Positions 1 through 13,900 of a stretch of DNA of 64,000 bases are shown here, piece after piece. The stretch comes from Vitellaria paradoxa (lineage: Eukaryota; Streptophyta; Magnoliopsida; Ericales; Sapotaceae), in NCBI GenBank assembly GCA_019916065.1, contig CM034233.1, positions 620,001 through 684,000 of the forward strand, read 5' to 3'. The stretch's first letter is position 1; each line of letters begins with the position of its first letter. The translations under genes and the position numbers were made by a program. The notes beneath the pieces were generated by a model. That model did not search any database. It worked only from the letters and a program-made list of their open reading frames with translations, and was not told the DNA's origin.

Positions 1-573
1 GGGAATATAATATAAGGCACTTTTACAGAGTAAAACCATATTCTCAATCACAGCTGGTTTCTTTTCCTCTTACTATATCCAAATACAACCACGCACACAC
101 AACAGCAAAAGAATGCTGGACTGCGGTTTTGTTTTATTCTCTTTTTTCCTTTTCTTGTGAGGATGACTGGATGCTGTGCGACTATTTCTATGTTAACATC
201 GTTATTTTTCCCAACTCAACAAGGAATGATGTTGAGTAATCTGTTCTGTCATTGCACCTTTTTCCCCAATAAATTCTGTCATAGCATATACACCATAGCA
301 ATCCCATTTCAAAATTTTTGGACGCTTGTAAATATAATATTATTGACATGATGTGACAGTCTGTTAAATGTTGAAATCCTGCAGTTGACATTATGGATAC
401 ATTAACATTTGATAAAAGATTAGAGTAACTTGCACAGCAAGATTAGAGTGGATTAAACACAAGAAAAGTTTCCATGTGAGGCTCTTGTAGCAAGCCTGCC
501 TAAGAGATGGGGTGCAAGTGTGAGATTGTGATGCATATACATAAGAGCATCACAATATAGGAACTAGACATAC
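1..573. other. SGR2 intron, left part of window
   Basis: This is AT-rich sequence downstream of SGR2 exon 15. The donor GTATGT is at 573-568 on the minus strand. No exon of the remaining DDHD domain and no repeat family could be recognised. The short reading frames near 157-391 show no family features. Confidence 0.6.
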
Positions 574-1960
574 CTATATGCCACAGGATCAAATGGATGA
601 AAAATGTTGAACATTCGGCGACAAGCTGGCATCTCTTCAGTTATATTTTTGTCTTCCCAATATTCTTGCCCTTGGCCTAGAAAATCGAAAAGAAAAGGTT
701 CAAGGAATAACTGACAACTGGACCTAATAAATATCAGTTGCGAAAATTGTTGAGGAACACAAGAAAACAGTACTCACAGTGCTTTTAGCTTGGTTATCTA
801 GATTCTTCTTTTTTTTTTTTTTTTTTTTTCTGATAAGTAGCTTAGCTACCTAAATAATAAATATGCTGTGGAAATAATATGCCAAAAGAACTCCAGAAAA
901 AAGGCCATATGAATTCACATGAATTGACATGAGTTAACACCAATAATACGTCATATAAGCATCCAATTGAATAAAGGAACCATACTACTTATATTTAAAC
1001 TGTTGTCTATGCCATAGACAATACCCCCGAACAGACACAGACACAACATATTGTGAAATTACTGATATGAAAAATTATAGAAAGACAAACACGGTAATGA
1101 TTCCAATTATCAATATTTGAATCAGAAATTGCATATACTAAAGTCATTATACACAATATTAAATTTTCATGCATTGGAAAGTGAAATTTGGTTTCATGAA
1201 TCTCCATGGTGATAGTTCCTTCATATTTAAGCAAGTTAGCAGCTTACAGAGTTTTCTTAATCTTATGTCAAGAATATCAAGGAAAGCTCCGATTAACCAA
1301 GTCTGTAAGCTAAATTAACAGACACATTCAAGAAGCATATGAAGTGTCAAGGGGTGCTAAGAAGTATCAGTAACCCAGATACTCTGAGAGGAACACAGCT
1401 GCTTTATAGAAATGTCTCTGACACTAATTCTATGCCTTGCAGGCATACAGTTTTCCCCGCCGCCCCCCGGGGGGGGGGAAGCTCTATCCCTGCAATAGTA
1501 GCTATAGATTCAATGAATCTAACAATGCAAGACAGCAATACCAAGTCAGCAATCATAGAGAAGAATTCCCAAATTATTCAAGTTAATTGTCTCAATAAAT
1601 TTTGAACTTCAGTTTAGATAACTCTCTGATCTCTTAAGAACTGGAAACTGAAAGAATTTTTGAAAAGGATAAATAAAAAGCACAACTATGGTATTTGTAT
1701 GTAAAAGAAGTAGTAATGATGCCACTCTGATTGACTAAGAACTTCTTGTAATCAATTCAAAATAGAACACCAAAAATGTACGTAGATTTCTTTGAAGCAA
1801 AGTCACAGTAATTTTAGCACGTGAATAAACAGCATTTAGAGATAAATTTACTGCAATTACAAAAGCATGAGACAAATTACTTATTACCAATTCCAATACG
1901 AATATTTCGGAGGGCAAGAAATACACCAAGGGGAGACCCAACTGCAAAAAAAGTGTCCAC
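574..1960 (-). CDS. SGR2: SGR2 exons 14-15, start of the DDHD domain
   Basis: Exon 14 (1888-1960) encodes [19 protein letters not shown] and exon 15 (574-676) continues [11 protein letters not shown] to [10 protein letters not shown]. Both are hallmark blocks of the DDHD domain. The Asp/His residues that give the domain its name would mostly fall in later exons. Exon 15 ends inside an Arg codon (AG|GTATGT at 573). No further exon was found in 1-573. Exons 12 and 13 (3669-3717, 3399-3520) lie between the linker and this domain and encode a short coiled-coil-like [13 protein letters not shown] and then [16 protein letters not shown]. Confidence 0.9.
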
Positions 1961-4900
1961 CTGACGCATAAATGTTAGAAAAGTAAGAAACCACTGTAAC
2001 ATATGCTTGATTGACACACAAAAATTGAACTTTTATAAAGATTAGTAACTATAGTGTTCAAGAGAGAAAGAGAGAAAGAGAGGTGAACTGCTCGTGAGAG
2101 AGAGAGAGAGAGAGGTGAACTGCAAATCTACCTTTAGAAAAGACCAAAAACTTTAAAAGAGTAATTTCACCTTACCTATTCGGGGTTTGGCCAAAAAACG
2201 GGTTTCATTTTGGTTTAAAAGTCAATGCATGATCCCTTTGTAATATGGACTAAAGTGCAAAATTTACAGAATCTGTAAAGTTAACTAGATTAATGTCTTA
2301 CGTGCCATGGAAGCTCATTTGTGATTGTATAAAATAAAAGCTATCATTAAGATCAAGGGTGGACGCAGGATATTCACTTTGGGGGAGGGGGGGGACAAGC
2401 ACTCAAGAAGAGGGTGGCGAGTTGAGTCATGGTTGAGAGTGATAGAGAAGCGAAGTTATCTTTTACGGAGAGAATTATCATTAATCGAATCGATCATTAA
2501 ATCAGTGAATATACTGTTCATAATTTATAAGTTTAACTGGGGCCTATTAACAAGATCCAAAATTTACTAGGATATTTCTTGTCACAAAAAAAAAAAAATC
2601 AATAATTATTATTTTTATATTATTTGCAGAATTTATTATATTATGTATCATATTTACTGATATTATTTACAAAAGCATTCAATGGCACAACAAGGAATGC
2701 ACTTTATTTCAAAAAAAAAAATGCCTAGGTTCAATTCTTGTAGGCTCCTCAAATTTAAGAGGGTGGGGGGGTGCCTCAAGATGGCTCTATCAGTAATTAA
2801 GATAAATATAGGCAAATTTTGACTATGAATTGTGTATTCAGTCTCTTTAAAAAATGAAAAAAAAAAAAATTAATCATAACATAAAATTGGGTAAAATATA
2901 CTTTTATCTAAAATTTATGTGATTTTGTTACCTCCAATTAATTTTGACTCTTGAGGCACAGATTCAGTTAAATTTAACAAATTTTATCAATTTTGTACAT
3001 TAATCTAAATCACGAGGGGATTAGGTGTTAATTTTAAACTAGAGGGTTTCATGTGTTATTGGACCAAACCCGAAGGGAATAAATTGTAATAACCTCAACT
3101 TTAAAGACCATTGTCAATTGCAATAGAAAGATAATGTCACACAACAAAAGGCCGTAATCCAGTTCCAGGCTTATTAATCAAGGATGCTAAAAATGTTGGA
3201 TTAGAAGCAGCAGCACTTTGGATTTAGGCACAAAGTATTGCCCAGAAACTCACCCCAAATTCTCTCTCTCTCTCTCTCTCTGTGTCTGTGTGTATGCGCG
3301 CGCGTGCTGTGTTAAAAAATCAACCTACATTTTATCAAAATTTTAGCAGTTGCTTAGAAGTGGCACCAAAACTGTAAATTGCAAGCAAACCTTGTTACCT
3401 TGAATTGTAGCTTTGTGTATTTTATGTAAGGAGTATAACTCTTTGGCGTTACATTTTGTTCAGGTGGAAGTTTTCCAGAAACAAGTTGATTTGTAATAGT
3501 TGTTGGCACCATGTCGTTTCCTGTTTATACCACAAATCAAATCCGTGTTCATTACGATCTTATAAAAATCCATTCCAACCATAAGAGCCAAAAACTAAAA
3601 CCGTAGAAAGCATAAAAATAGAGGAGAGGAAGAACTCTCTAAAAGCCACAGTCTGCATGTACCTTTACCACTGAACTGAGATTCCAATTCTGTAATCCCT
3701 GCTTTTAGGGAACGAATCTGTCACAGCAAAAACTTTATTCAGTAGAAGAAAGAAAATTCAAAAATTAATGCAGCAAAGTTACTGAATACCACCTCTTTCC
3801 TTAGCAGTTTTATTGCTTTGACTTTATCACTCTCAGACACTTCCTCGGAAACTTCATCTAAATTGGGCAGTGGGACTTCATATTTCATGCTTAAGGCTTC
3901 ATTAAAGTTCTTACTTTTACAAGAAAGCAAGTCCATACAATCAGAAACCCGTTCCTGGACATCTTTCTCCAGTGATGAAATACCATTTGTTTGATTAAGT
4001 TCCATAGCCCTCCCAGATGTTCCATTTAAATCTAATGTAACAGGAAAACCAGTAGGAACAGAAGGATGTTCCGAGTGCTCTTGCTCTGGGACAGGTGAAT
4101 TTAGTTGTCCACTTGCACTGTTTTCTTCAACGGGATCTACCATGCTCTTAGTTGCATTATTTACTGAGAAATTCTTGTCCTGACTGGATGTAGAATTGCA
4201 TTCAGAAGACAGGTTGTTGATACTACGGGAAGATTCTACAGTTCTATCATGTTCCTTGTACATCAATTCCATTGGCAAAGGGGAACACAAATTCTCCTGA
4301 TGGCAAAGAATATCATACGACAGGACACTTCCTAAAGAGTGACCATACAAGGAAACCTACAAAAAGAGTAGCATAAACATACAAGCTTTAGCATGAATCA
4401 CAAATTTGAACAACTAAATCCTAATCAAGAAAACAGAAAATATTCAACGGGTCACGTACCTTTCCATTATAACCAGGATTCCTCTTCAGGAACTTCAAAT
4501 ACAATCGATTGAGTTGGTTGGAAACCTGGCGAGCAATCACCAACAATGAGCCCAAAAAAATTGCTGCATATAATCTTAGGTAACTTAAGTATTTTTATAT
4601 ATCATGTTCCACAGGGCGTTTTGAGAATCAAGATGAAAGCCTCCAGAGGAGCTGGAAGGGAAGAAGCATGCAGAGATGGAAGACCAGATAATCAAGGAGC
4701 AGATTACAATCATCTTAGAAGAGACTTGAAGATCGAGCAGAAACTTTTCATACTCTTTTGATCCAGTTTCAAGAGGCAGCAAAATATGCATTCAAGAAAG
4801 GGGTAGAGGGACAACTTTTTACATTATGGTGGACCTTGGCTGCTTCTGTTGGCTACTGAAAGTATTATCGGAAGCTTTGGAAGAGCCAAACAACACAAAA

Positions 4901-7900
4901 TTCTTTAGAAGGTGTAGGTACCTGGGCTGCAGCTTCAGGGCCCAGGTTCATCCCTTTCCATTCCCCACGGCATAATTACACTCCCCCAGCGACATTGTTC
5001 AGCTGCGGGAAGGCCACAACATTACATAATGGCTTCATTGCGGGAACACCTTCCCGCAGTGCGTCTCACCTCCCGAACTAGGAACAAAGTCAGCAGGTTT
5101 CTCTAACTAACTTAATAGCATGTGGGATCATCAGTGATTCAATAGATTGCACACTAGAATAGGGGACCGTTAGGGATTCTCCCAACCAATCTACAATGGC
5201 ACACCAAGTTAAGGCTGAATAACCTCCAACGGATTCAAAGCCTTAACTCGCCCCTAAAAGGGGTTCCCTCCTTACCTATATAAATCCTCCTCTTCTGGAG
5301 GGATCATCATGAATCATCTATCATTCTGCTACCATTATCTTCAGCATTCTATCTCTCTTTCTCTGTTGTTCCAAATTGCCCTAGTTCTCACCCATCCACT
5401 GGGTTCCGATGAGTCAACCATAGTCAATCGTTAGCATAATTCCTGCAAGGTCAGACCCCTCCGAGTCTACCTACCCCCCCCCCCCAACACACACACATAG
5501 ACACAGACAAAGAAGGCCCAAGGACAATGGATATTCCATCTGGATTGAGAAGATTAGAAACAAAAAAGGGTAGGGTCATGCATGTGTGCCACAAAGAAGC
5601 AGAACAATGGCCATGGATCGTCACACTTTTTGATAAATTAGCACTGTTATTCAAATTAACATGTATAATCCTCCTAAGTGTCATGATCTTGCACTATTTT
5701 GAATCCTTACCAAGCAATTAGGGAAAATGAAGTCGCTAAAATCAACAGAAAAGTCCCAATTGAGCCACAAAACAACAAACTACCGCTGTGTGTGTGTACA
5801 ATGCAAATGCTATCTCTGAAGCATTTAATCACATAAACAGATATGTCAAGCTGAAAGATGAATGAAAGATAAAAATGAAAAAATTAAAGCTTTAGCAAAC
5901 ATAACACATCATACCGAATTAATAATATCCTGGCAATAGATGGGGCTCATGTAGTATAACACATCATGTACTGTAGCACTCAACATCACACGCAAACCCC
6001 GTACACCATCCAAAGTAATGTTTTCAACTGCAGATTCACCACTTAGCTTCAAGCCCTTCCTCCACTGGACAAGTGAAATGGAATAACAACAAAAGTTATT
6101 GAGGGTAGCAATTCAAAAAACTATCCTTGGATAACAGTAAAGAGTTCAATATGAATTGAGTAAGGACAGCCTGAAAGAATAGAGAAAAAAAAAAGGCAGA
6201 GCAAAACATAAAAAGGACAAAATTAACAAGTTGCAACTTGCATGATTTAATAATATACAAGACTATTGAAACTGATAGTAAAGCACGTAGAAGAGAATTC
6301 TAAAAAGCACGAAGTTTTTAAGACAATACAACTCAACTGAAATTACCAACAAACATGTAATGACTTGCAAATTCCTGTGCATAAACTTTATTACGCATTA
6401 TTAGTGCTATTATGCATATTGTTAGTTGTCAATCCCTAATTTCTCCACCATAGATTTTGTACATTGCCTTTTATACAATATCATATCCCCGTACATAATA
6501 TTGTGTAATCACACTTTTCTAATCAATGGAAAATACAGATTCGTTCACAATTCTTATCAATCTATAACTCTTATCATGGTATTAGAGCTATAGGTTTTTT
6601 TCTTCTTCTGCTTATGGCGAATTCGACTACTGATTCTGATCTGAACAAAGCCCTTATGGATGCTTCTTCTCCTTATTTTCTGCACTCTTCTGATCAGCCA
6701 AACCAAATCCTGGTTGATACCCCTCTCAATGGGGACAATTATCCTTCTTGGTGTCGTGCAATTACGCGAGCCCTCAACGCCATAGACAAATTGTCCTTTG
6801 CTACTGGTGCTCTCAAACACACTGCAGATTTGTCCTCAGCCCGGATTTGGGATCGTTGCTGTAACATGATTCTTACTTGGCTTCTCCACAGCATAGACAA
6901 ATCAATATCCAGCAGCCTTGTCTATTGTTCCACCCCTGCTGAGCTATGGACTGACTTGGAGATCCGATTTCAGCAAAGCAATTGTCTCAAAATTTTCCGT
7001 CTCAAACGAGACATTGCCAACCTACATCAAGACAATCTGCCCATTACCCATTACTACAGCAAATTCAAAGAACTCTGCGAAGAACTTGCTTCACTTCAAA
7101 CCATAACCTCTTGCACCTGTGAAGCATCCAAATCCATCACCAAAATCCAAGAGGCAGACCAAATATATCAATTTCTCATGGGATTAAACGAGTCTTATTA
7201 GCAGATCCATTCTCAGATCCTAGCCACCGACCCGTTGCCCTCCACTGGACATTGCTATTCTATTCTTTATCAGGAGGAGACCCAGCGTCTTGTTCAACTC
7301 CCGGTGGTTCGCCCAGATGCTGCGACTATGTTATCCTGTGGACCGATTCTTCTGATGCCACAAAAGCAGTGGCCAAAGAAGATTTGGCCACCTGGAACGC
7401 CAACATGCCCTCCTTGTGGTAAGCCAGGTCATAGATCAGTGTTTTGAGGAAATTGGGTATCCTGACTGGTGGGTTGGCCGGCAGAAACGATCGGCGACGG
7501 CTTCAACTCTGGCAGTTAATAATGCGGCAGTTAACAGTGCAACGATGGGTTCTTCCATCTCTTCATCTGCTGTGGTCCTTGGTTTATCTAATGAATAGTA
7601 CACTCGGCTAATGGAATTTTTCAAGCCTGCTTTGCTTGCTTTTTCAGGTCACACGTACTCTTCTTTTCCATGGGTTATTGACACTGGTGCAACCCACCAT
7701 ATATCTTCAGATGTTTTAAATTCCAATATGTCTAGTATCTCTCATCCTTGTTCTATCATACTTCCCACAGGTTCCACTGTTAAAGTTGATTCTGTTGGTG
7801 ATGTTTCTTTATCCTCTATAATTGTTTTAAAAAATGTCCTCTCTGTTCCTAATTTTAAATTAAATTTACTGTCTGTCAGTCAGTTTGCCAAAACTCATAA

Positions 7901-10900
7901 TTGTGTTGTCTCATTTTATCCTTCTTTTCGTATCTTTCAGGACCTAACAACGAAGATGCTGATTGGTGAGGGTGAAAAGCGTGATGGACTCTATTTCTTC
8001 AAACCTAATACTGCTACTGCCTTACATTCATCTGTTTCTATTTCATTTGACCTATGGCATAAACGCCTTGGTCATCCTTCTCCACTTTATTTACCTAATT
8101 TTATTTCTAGCCCTAAGACTCTGGATCATTGTGATATTTGTGTTTGTGGGAAACACACTAGATTACCTTTTCAATTAGTACTAATAAAAGTTCTATGCCT
8201 TTTGAACGTTTATATTGTGATATTTGGGGTGGTTACCATAGTACTTCTTCATCTAGTGCTCATTATTTTTTGACGATTGTTGATGAATATACTAGAACAA
8301 CATGGATTTATTTGATGCGTTTCAAATCTAAAACTATGCAATGTCTCCATTCTTTTATTTCTATGGTCCATACTCAGTTTAGCACCACCATTTGATATAT
8401 TCGCACTGGTAATGGCCAAGAATTTGTTACAAAACAATTTCTCTTTGAATATGAATTTTGCACGAGCACACTTGTGTGGAAACCCCTCAACAAAATGGTG
8501 TGGTAGAACGAAAACATCGACACATTTTTAATGTGGCCCGTTGTCTTCATTTTCAGGCACATCTCCCTTTAACTTTTTGGGGAGAATGTGTCACCGCCGT
8601 TTACCTCATAAACCACACTCCTTCTCCATCCCTAAATAAGCAAACCCCCTTTGAATGTCTTTACAAACGACTTTCCAACTATGATCATTTACGGGTTTTT
8701 GGTTGTCTGTGTCATGTTCACTCTCCTTCTGCCCATCGAGATAAATTTTAGCCTCGTGCCAATCCTTGTGTCTTCCTTGGTTATCCTCCTCCTCATCATG
8801 GCTATTGTGTTTTTGACCTTGCCACTAAAAGACGATAATTTCCCGTGACGCTACTTTTGTTGAACAAATCTTCCCTTACCAAAATCACACACCCTCTCCT
8901 TATCCCTCTCTTGTTTTACCCCTTCTCATCTCTAAAACTCTTCATACTTCTCCTTCGTCCCCCCCCCCCCCAATCACCAACCCCTATTGAGCCCTCTCCC
9001 ATACCTCTTGCCATACCACGTCATACTATCCATCCTTCATCCCGTTTGGCAGATTACATATGTCCTACCCTACCATCCTCCAACTCCACGCTCTCCACTA
9101 CTTCAATCATATCTTCAAGTACGGCTCATCCTCTCTCTAATTTTATTTCTTACTCTAAATTCTCACCCACCCATTTTGCTTTCTTAACTCTTTGTCTAAG
9201 TCTACTGATCCTTCTAGTTACACTCAAGCATCTAAACATCACCATTAGCGGGAGGCTATGCAAGCTGAGATTCAAGCCTTTGAGGCTAACAATACTTCGA
9301 CTCTTAACTTCTCTTCCAATGGATAAAAAACCCATCAATTGCAAATGGGTCACCAAAACCAAACTTCATGCCAATGGTTCTATTGAACGCTATAAAGCCC
9401 AGTTAGTGGCCAAGGACTAGACTCCGGTTGAAGGCCTTGACTATCACGACTTATTTGCCCCAGTTTTCCTGTTCGTTGTGTTCTTGCCCTTGCTGCTACT
9501 CGGAATTGGCATCTTCATCAATTAGATGTCAATAATGCTTTTCTCCATGGCGATCCTGCTAAAGAGGTTTACATGACTCGACCACCTAGTTCTGGTTGTC
9601 AGAGGGATTTCTGGGTTCTAGCAAAGTAAGTGCATCATCTACAACCCATGCCTCAAGAAGAGTCCTTAAATCAGCATTGGAAACGTGGGCTGGAAAAAGG
9701 GCTAGCCTTTCATCCGCTTTCGGCTGTTTCCCTTGGTCCCTGCTTTTCCCATAAGCAGGTGTTGCCTCTTCGACTTCTGCAGCATATATTCTATCTCCTC
9801 GACACGTCTTCCCCCTCCACAGAACATCATGATTGCTATGAGATATCGGCATAGGAGGTGTATTGAACATCTTAGACGTTCCTTTCATTATTTCACTGAG
9901 ATTTCTTGCGACTAAGCAAAGACCAGAAAAGTCAGAGAACTGATGGTTGATTAGGTGCATTTTGAACGCCGCATGCATTCCTTCTATACACATTTTCACC
10001 ATCTGATCTTCTGAGAGAGGGCCTTGGATATCTCATGCCTTCTCCCTAAAACGACGAACGTATGATAAAAGATCTTTCCCTTGCTTTTGAGTTTCTCACA
10101 TGAGATGAAGCGTCGTCAATCCTTTTTCCACATAAAAGAACTTTGCATAAAATTTTCTTACCAGATCATCCCAAGAACTAACTGATTCCACTAGAAGGTT
10201 GCATACCAAGTATAGGCCTTGTGAGTTAGGGATTTAGAGAACTCCTTAGTTGCAAGTTACTGAGCATATGTTCCCACGGAATTAATAAATCAGACATGTT
10301 CCTTAGCGTTTCCCCTTTTCCCATCATACTTTACAAACTTTAGCACAACATACCCTTCAGTGTATGGCATTCTGGCAATTGTCGCAGGGTAAGGTGGACG
10401 CAAATATAGGTCTAACCTCGTGTGATTAGCGCCACCTTCCTGTTGGACTAACTCTTTGACATGATACTTCAACTGATCCAGTGTTAACAAAAAAGATTGT
10501 GCTTGAAGGACCTGGGGTTGAGCAAGGGTAATAGGAGTGGGATGGAACAAAGTTTGAGGAAAAGTAGGTAACATAGGATTGGTAGGAGTTCCTTGTTCCA
10601 TAGGAAGTGAAGTCTGACTTGGATTGACTGGAGTTTGCTGAGTAGTGGGCATTTGGCTTGGGGTAAAGCTTAAGGCCGTGGGGTTTACTTGGGACAGCAT
10701 GGTTTAAGGAATACCGTGACGCCCCAAGTTTTGTGGAGTTGTGGCAGGGTTTAATTCTTCTGGTGTAAAGGGTGGAATAGTAGAGACTGAGGGATAGGTC
10801 GATGCCAGAGTTTGCTGGAGAGCTTTGAGGGCCTCCATCATCACTTGCTGCATTTGCTACTAGCAGACTAGGCCTGCTAGAAAGCCAAAACTTGCTCCAT

Positions 10901-13900
10901 GAGTATCCTTACTTGATCTACAATGGCGGTTATTTCTGAAGACGACTCTCCATCTTGTGACTTATCTCCATTATTTTTTTTTTTTTGAAAAGATAAATAA
11001 GTTTTATTAATAGCATCGAAGAGATGCTGAAAAAGAACGGAACAAGTTACAGTTTCCCCTATTCACTGCATGCTAGCAACAAATTGTATAAAAGAACAAA
11101 GTTCAATCTTTCTTCCCTTTTCTACCCAACTATATAAACAAGAGAGAAAGAAACTTTTGACACGCAAAACAGTTCTCTCAATGTTGTCAAATATCCTCCT
11201 AATTCTTTCCTTCCAAATCAGCCAAAATAAGCAAAATGGCACCAAATTCCATATCTTCTTCCTCCTTTTTCCCAGTGGTTGACCCCACCAGACTAAAAGA
11301 AAGCTATTTAGATTTTTGGGAAAACGCATATGGACTCCAAAGCAAGAGAGGATAAGACTCCACAGCTCGGCTGACCATGAGCAATGAAAGAACAAATGGT
11401 CAATTGATTCTTTGCAATTGAGACATAGAAAGAGTGGCTTCTAGAAAGTCTATACAAATCAGGAAGCTAAGTAGAAAAAGGTTGATTGCTTTCTATTTGT
11501 CTTCCTAAAATAAGATTCTCTGCCCATTGCCCAAAGCCCAATTACCATAGCAGGAAAATAACAAGGAACATCTGGAAATATTTTTTCATAGGTTCCTCAA
11601 ATGCCTTTGACAATTAAACTGAAGACAAAGAAAAAAATAATTTTCTATCATTTCTATAATTCTTTGAATGAATAAAAAGGTTACACAAATCCTCCTACTT
11701 ATAACCTACTCCAGTATTTATACAAAGTAAGTTTCCTTATGATGAATATTGAGATTTCTGAGGGAATATGTTTATACATGGTAAGTTTCCCTGTGATGAG
11801 TGCTAAAATTGCTGAGGGAATATTTACATAATTTCCTGATTTCCAGTATTTCTACACTCCCCCTCAAGTTGGATCGTAGATGTTGATTAGATCCAACTTG
11901 CTTATTAATTCCTCAAATACCGGTCTAAGTACTCCCTTAGTTAGAATATCTGCTACCTGCTTCCGTGTAGGCACATATATCATGCAAATGATGCCTTCTT
12001 CAATCTTCTCTTTGATAAAGTGCCTGTCTATCTCCACATGCTTGGTTCGATCATGCTGAACTGGATTGAGTGAGATGTCAATGGCAGCCTTATTATCCAA
12101 TATAGTTTAATGGGAAACACTACTGTAATATGTAGTTCTTCCAAGAGTCTTTTCAGCCACAATCCTTCACACATTCCCTGAGCAATGACCCTGTATTCTG
12201 CTTCAGCACTACTTCTAGCTACCACGTTTTGCTTTTTGCTTCTCTAAGTCACCAAGTTACCCCATACAAAGGTACAATATCCTATGGTAGATTTCCTGTT
12301 TTCTATCGCACCTGCCTAATTTGCATCAGTAAATATTTCAACTCCTCTATTTTCTCCCTTTTTAAACAGTAGGCCCCTCCCTGCAGAGCCTTTGAGGTAT
12401 CTTAGAATCCTGTATACTGCTTCCTGGTGTATCTCCTTTGGTGAATGCATATGTTGACTCACAGTACTTACTGCAAAAGCAATGTCTGGTCTGGTATGTG
12501 AAAGATAGATCAACTTCCCTACTAATCTCTGATATCTATCCTTGTCAACTGGTTGTCCTGCCTCCTCTGTCTTCTTTTTCGGTTCAATTGGAGTTTCACT
12601 AGGTTTACAACCTAGCGTCCCAAAAAAAAAAAAACAACCTAGCATCCCAGTCTCAGAAAGGAGATCCAGTATATATTTCCTTTGAGACACACTGATCCCT
12701 TTCCGTGATCTGGCTACTTCCATCCCCAGAAAATAACGTAGTTGACCAGGGTCCTTTACCTCAAATTCATTAGCCAGGACTTTCTTTAATCTTTCCATCT
12801 CTGTTGAATCATCACCTGTCAAGATAATATCATCAACATATACTATAAGAATAGTCATTTTTCCATTTTCAGCTAGCCAAATGAACATAGTATGATCTGA
12901 CTGCCCTTGTTTATACCCTTGTCCTTAATCACCCTTGTGAATCTGTCAAACTAGGCGCTTGGGGACTGTTTGAGTCCATACAAGGATTTCTTCAGTTTAC
13001 ACACTCTGCTATCTCCTTCCTTGCAGAATTCAGGGGGTAACTCCATGAATACTTCTTCTTCCAGTTCTCCGTTTAAAAATGCATTCTTGATATCTAGTTG
13101 TTGAAGTGGCCAGTCCAGATTAGCTGCCAATGATAAAAGAACTCTCACAGTGTTTAGTTTGGCCACTAGTGCAAATGTCTCTGCATAGTCAATTCCATAT
13201 GCTTTGGCAAAGCCCTTTGCAACTAGTCGTGCCTTATATCGTTCAATTGTTCCATTAGCCTCATATTTCACAGTAAAGACCCCCATTTGCAACCCACTGG
13301 TCTCTTTCCTTTAGGTAATTCTGCCAATTCCCAGGTTTCATTCTTTTCAAGTGCCTTCATTTCTTCCAAGACAGCTTCTCTCCATTGTGGAACAACAAGG
13401 GCTTCCTGAATGTTCTTTGGGATTGTAGTATGATCAATTTTGGAAACAAAACTACGATACTGTGTGGATAGGGCATTATACGATACAAAGTGTGATATAG
13501 GATGAAGGGTACATGATCTGGGCTTCTTTCGAAGAGCTATTGGCAAATTATCATCAGAGGAAAGTTCAGTTACCTGTTCTGGAATAGAAAAGGGCTCATG
13601 ACTTGGAACTATCATCGGTTCTGACTCTTTTTGTGCAGGGAATTTGAGAGATTCTAACTCCTTTGATCTTGGCCTTCGCGAGTAAACCAATATTTCTTTA
13701 GTTTTTTGTATTTTTGTATCTCCCCCTGATTTTAAGTGTTCTTCTATTGGTGGCAAAGTATATGGGAGAGACTCATACATGGAGAGACCCAAATCCAAAG
13801 TTTTATCTGTACTTAGGGTTTTTTTATGAGAAGAGAATGAGGTATAGTAGGGTGTATTTTCAAAGAAGGTTACATCAAGGCTAACAAAGAGTTTGTGATG

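Noticed and set aside
1339..1605. 88-codon plus-strand frame inside SGR2 intron 14
   Set aside because: It crosses a C/G homopolymer, has no recognisable domain and lies antisense to a well-supported gene.
6557..6820. Minus-strand frame over the copia gag start
   Set aside because: It is the antisense of a well-supported copia gag on the plus strand.
8845..9420. 191-codon frame rich in Pro, Ser and Leu
   Set aside because: It is a shifted frame of the decayed copia integrase-RT spacer; only its last 40 codons match copia RT.
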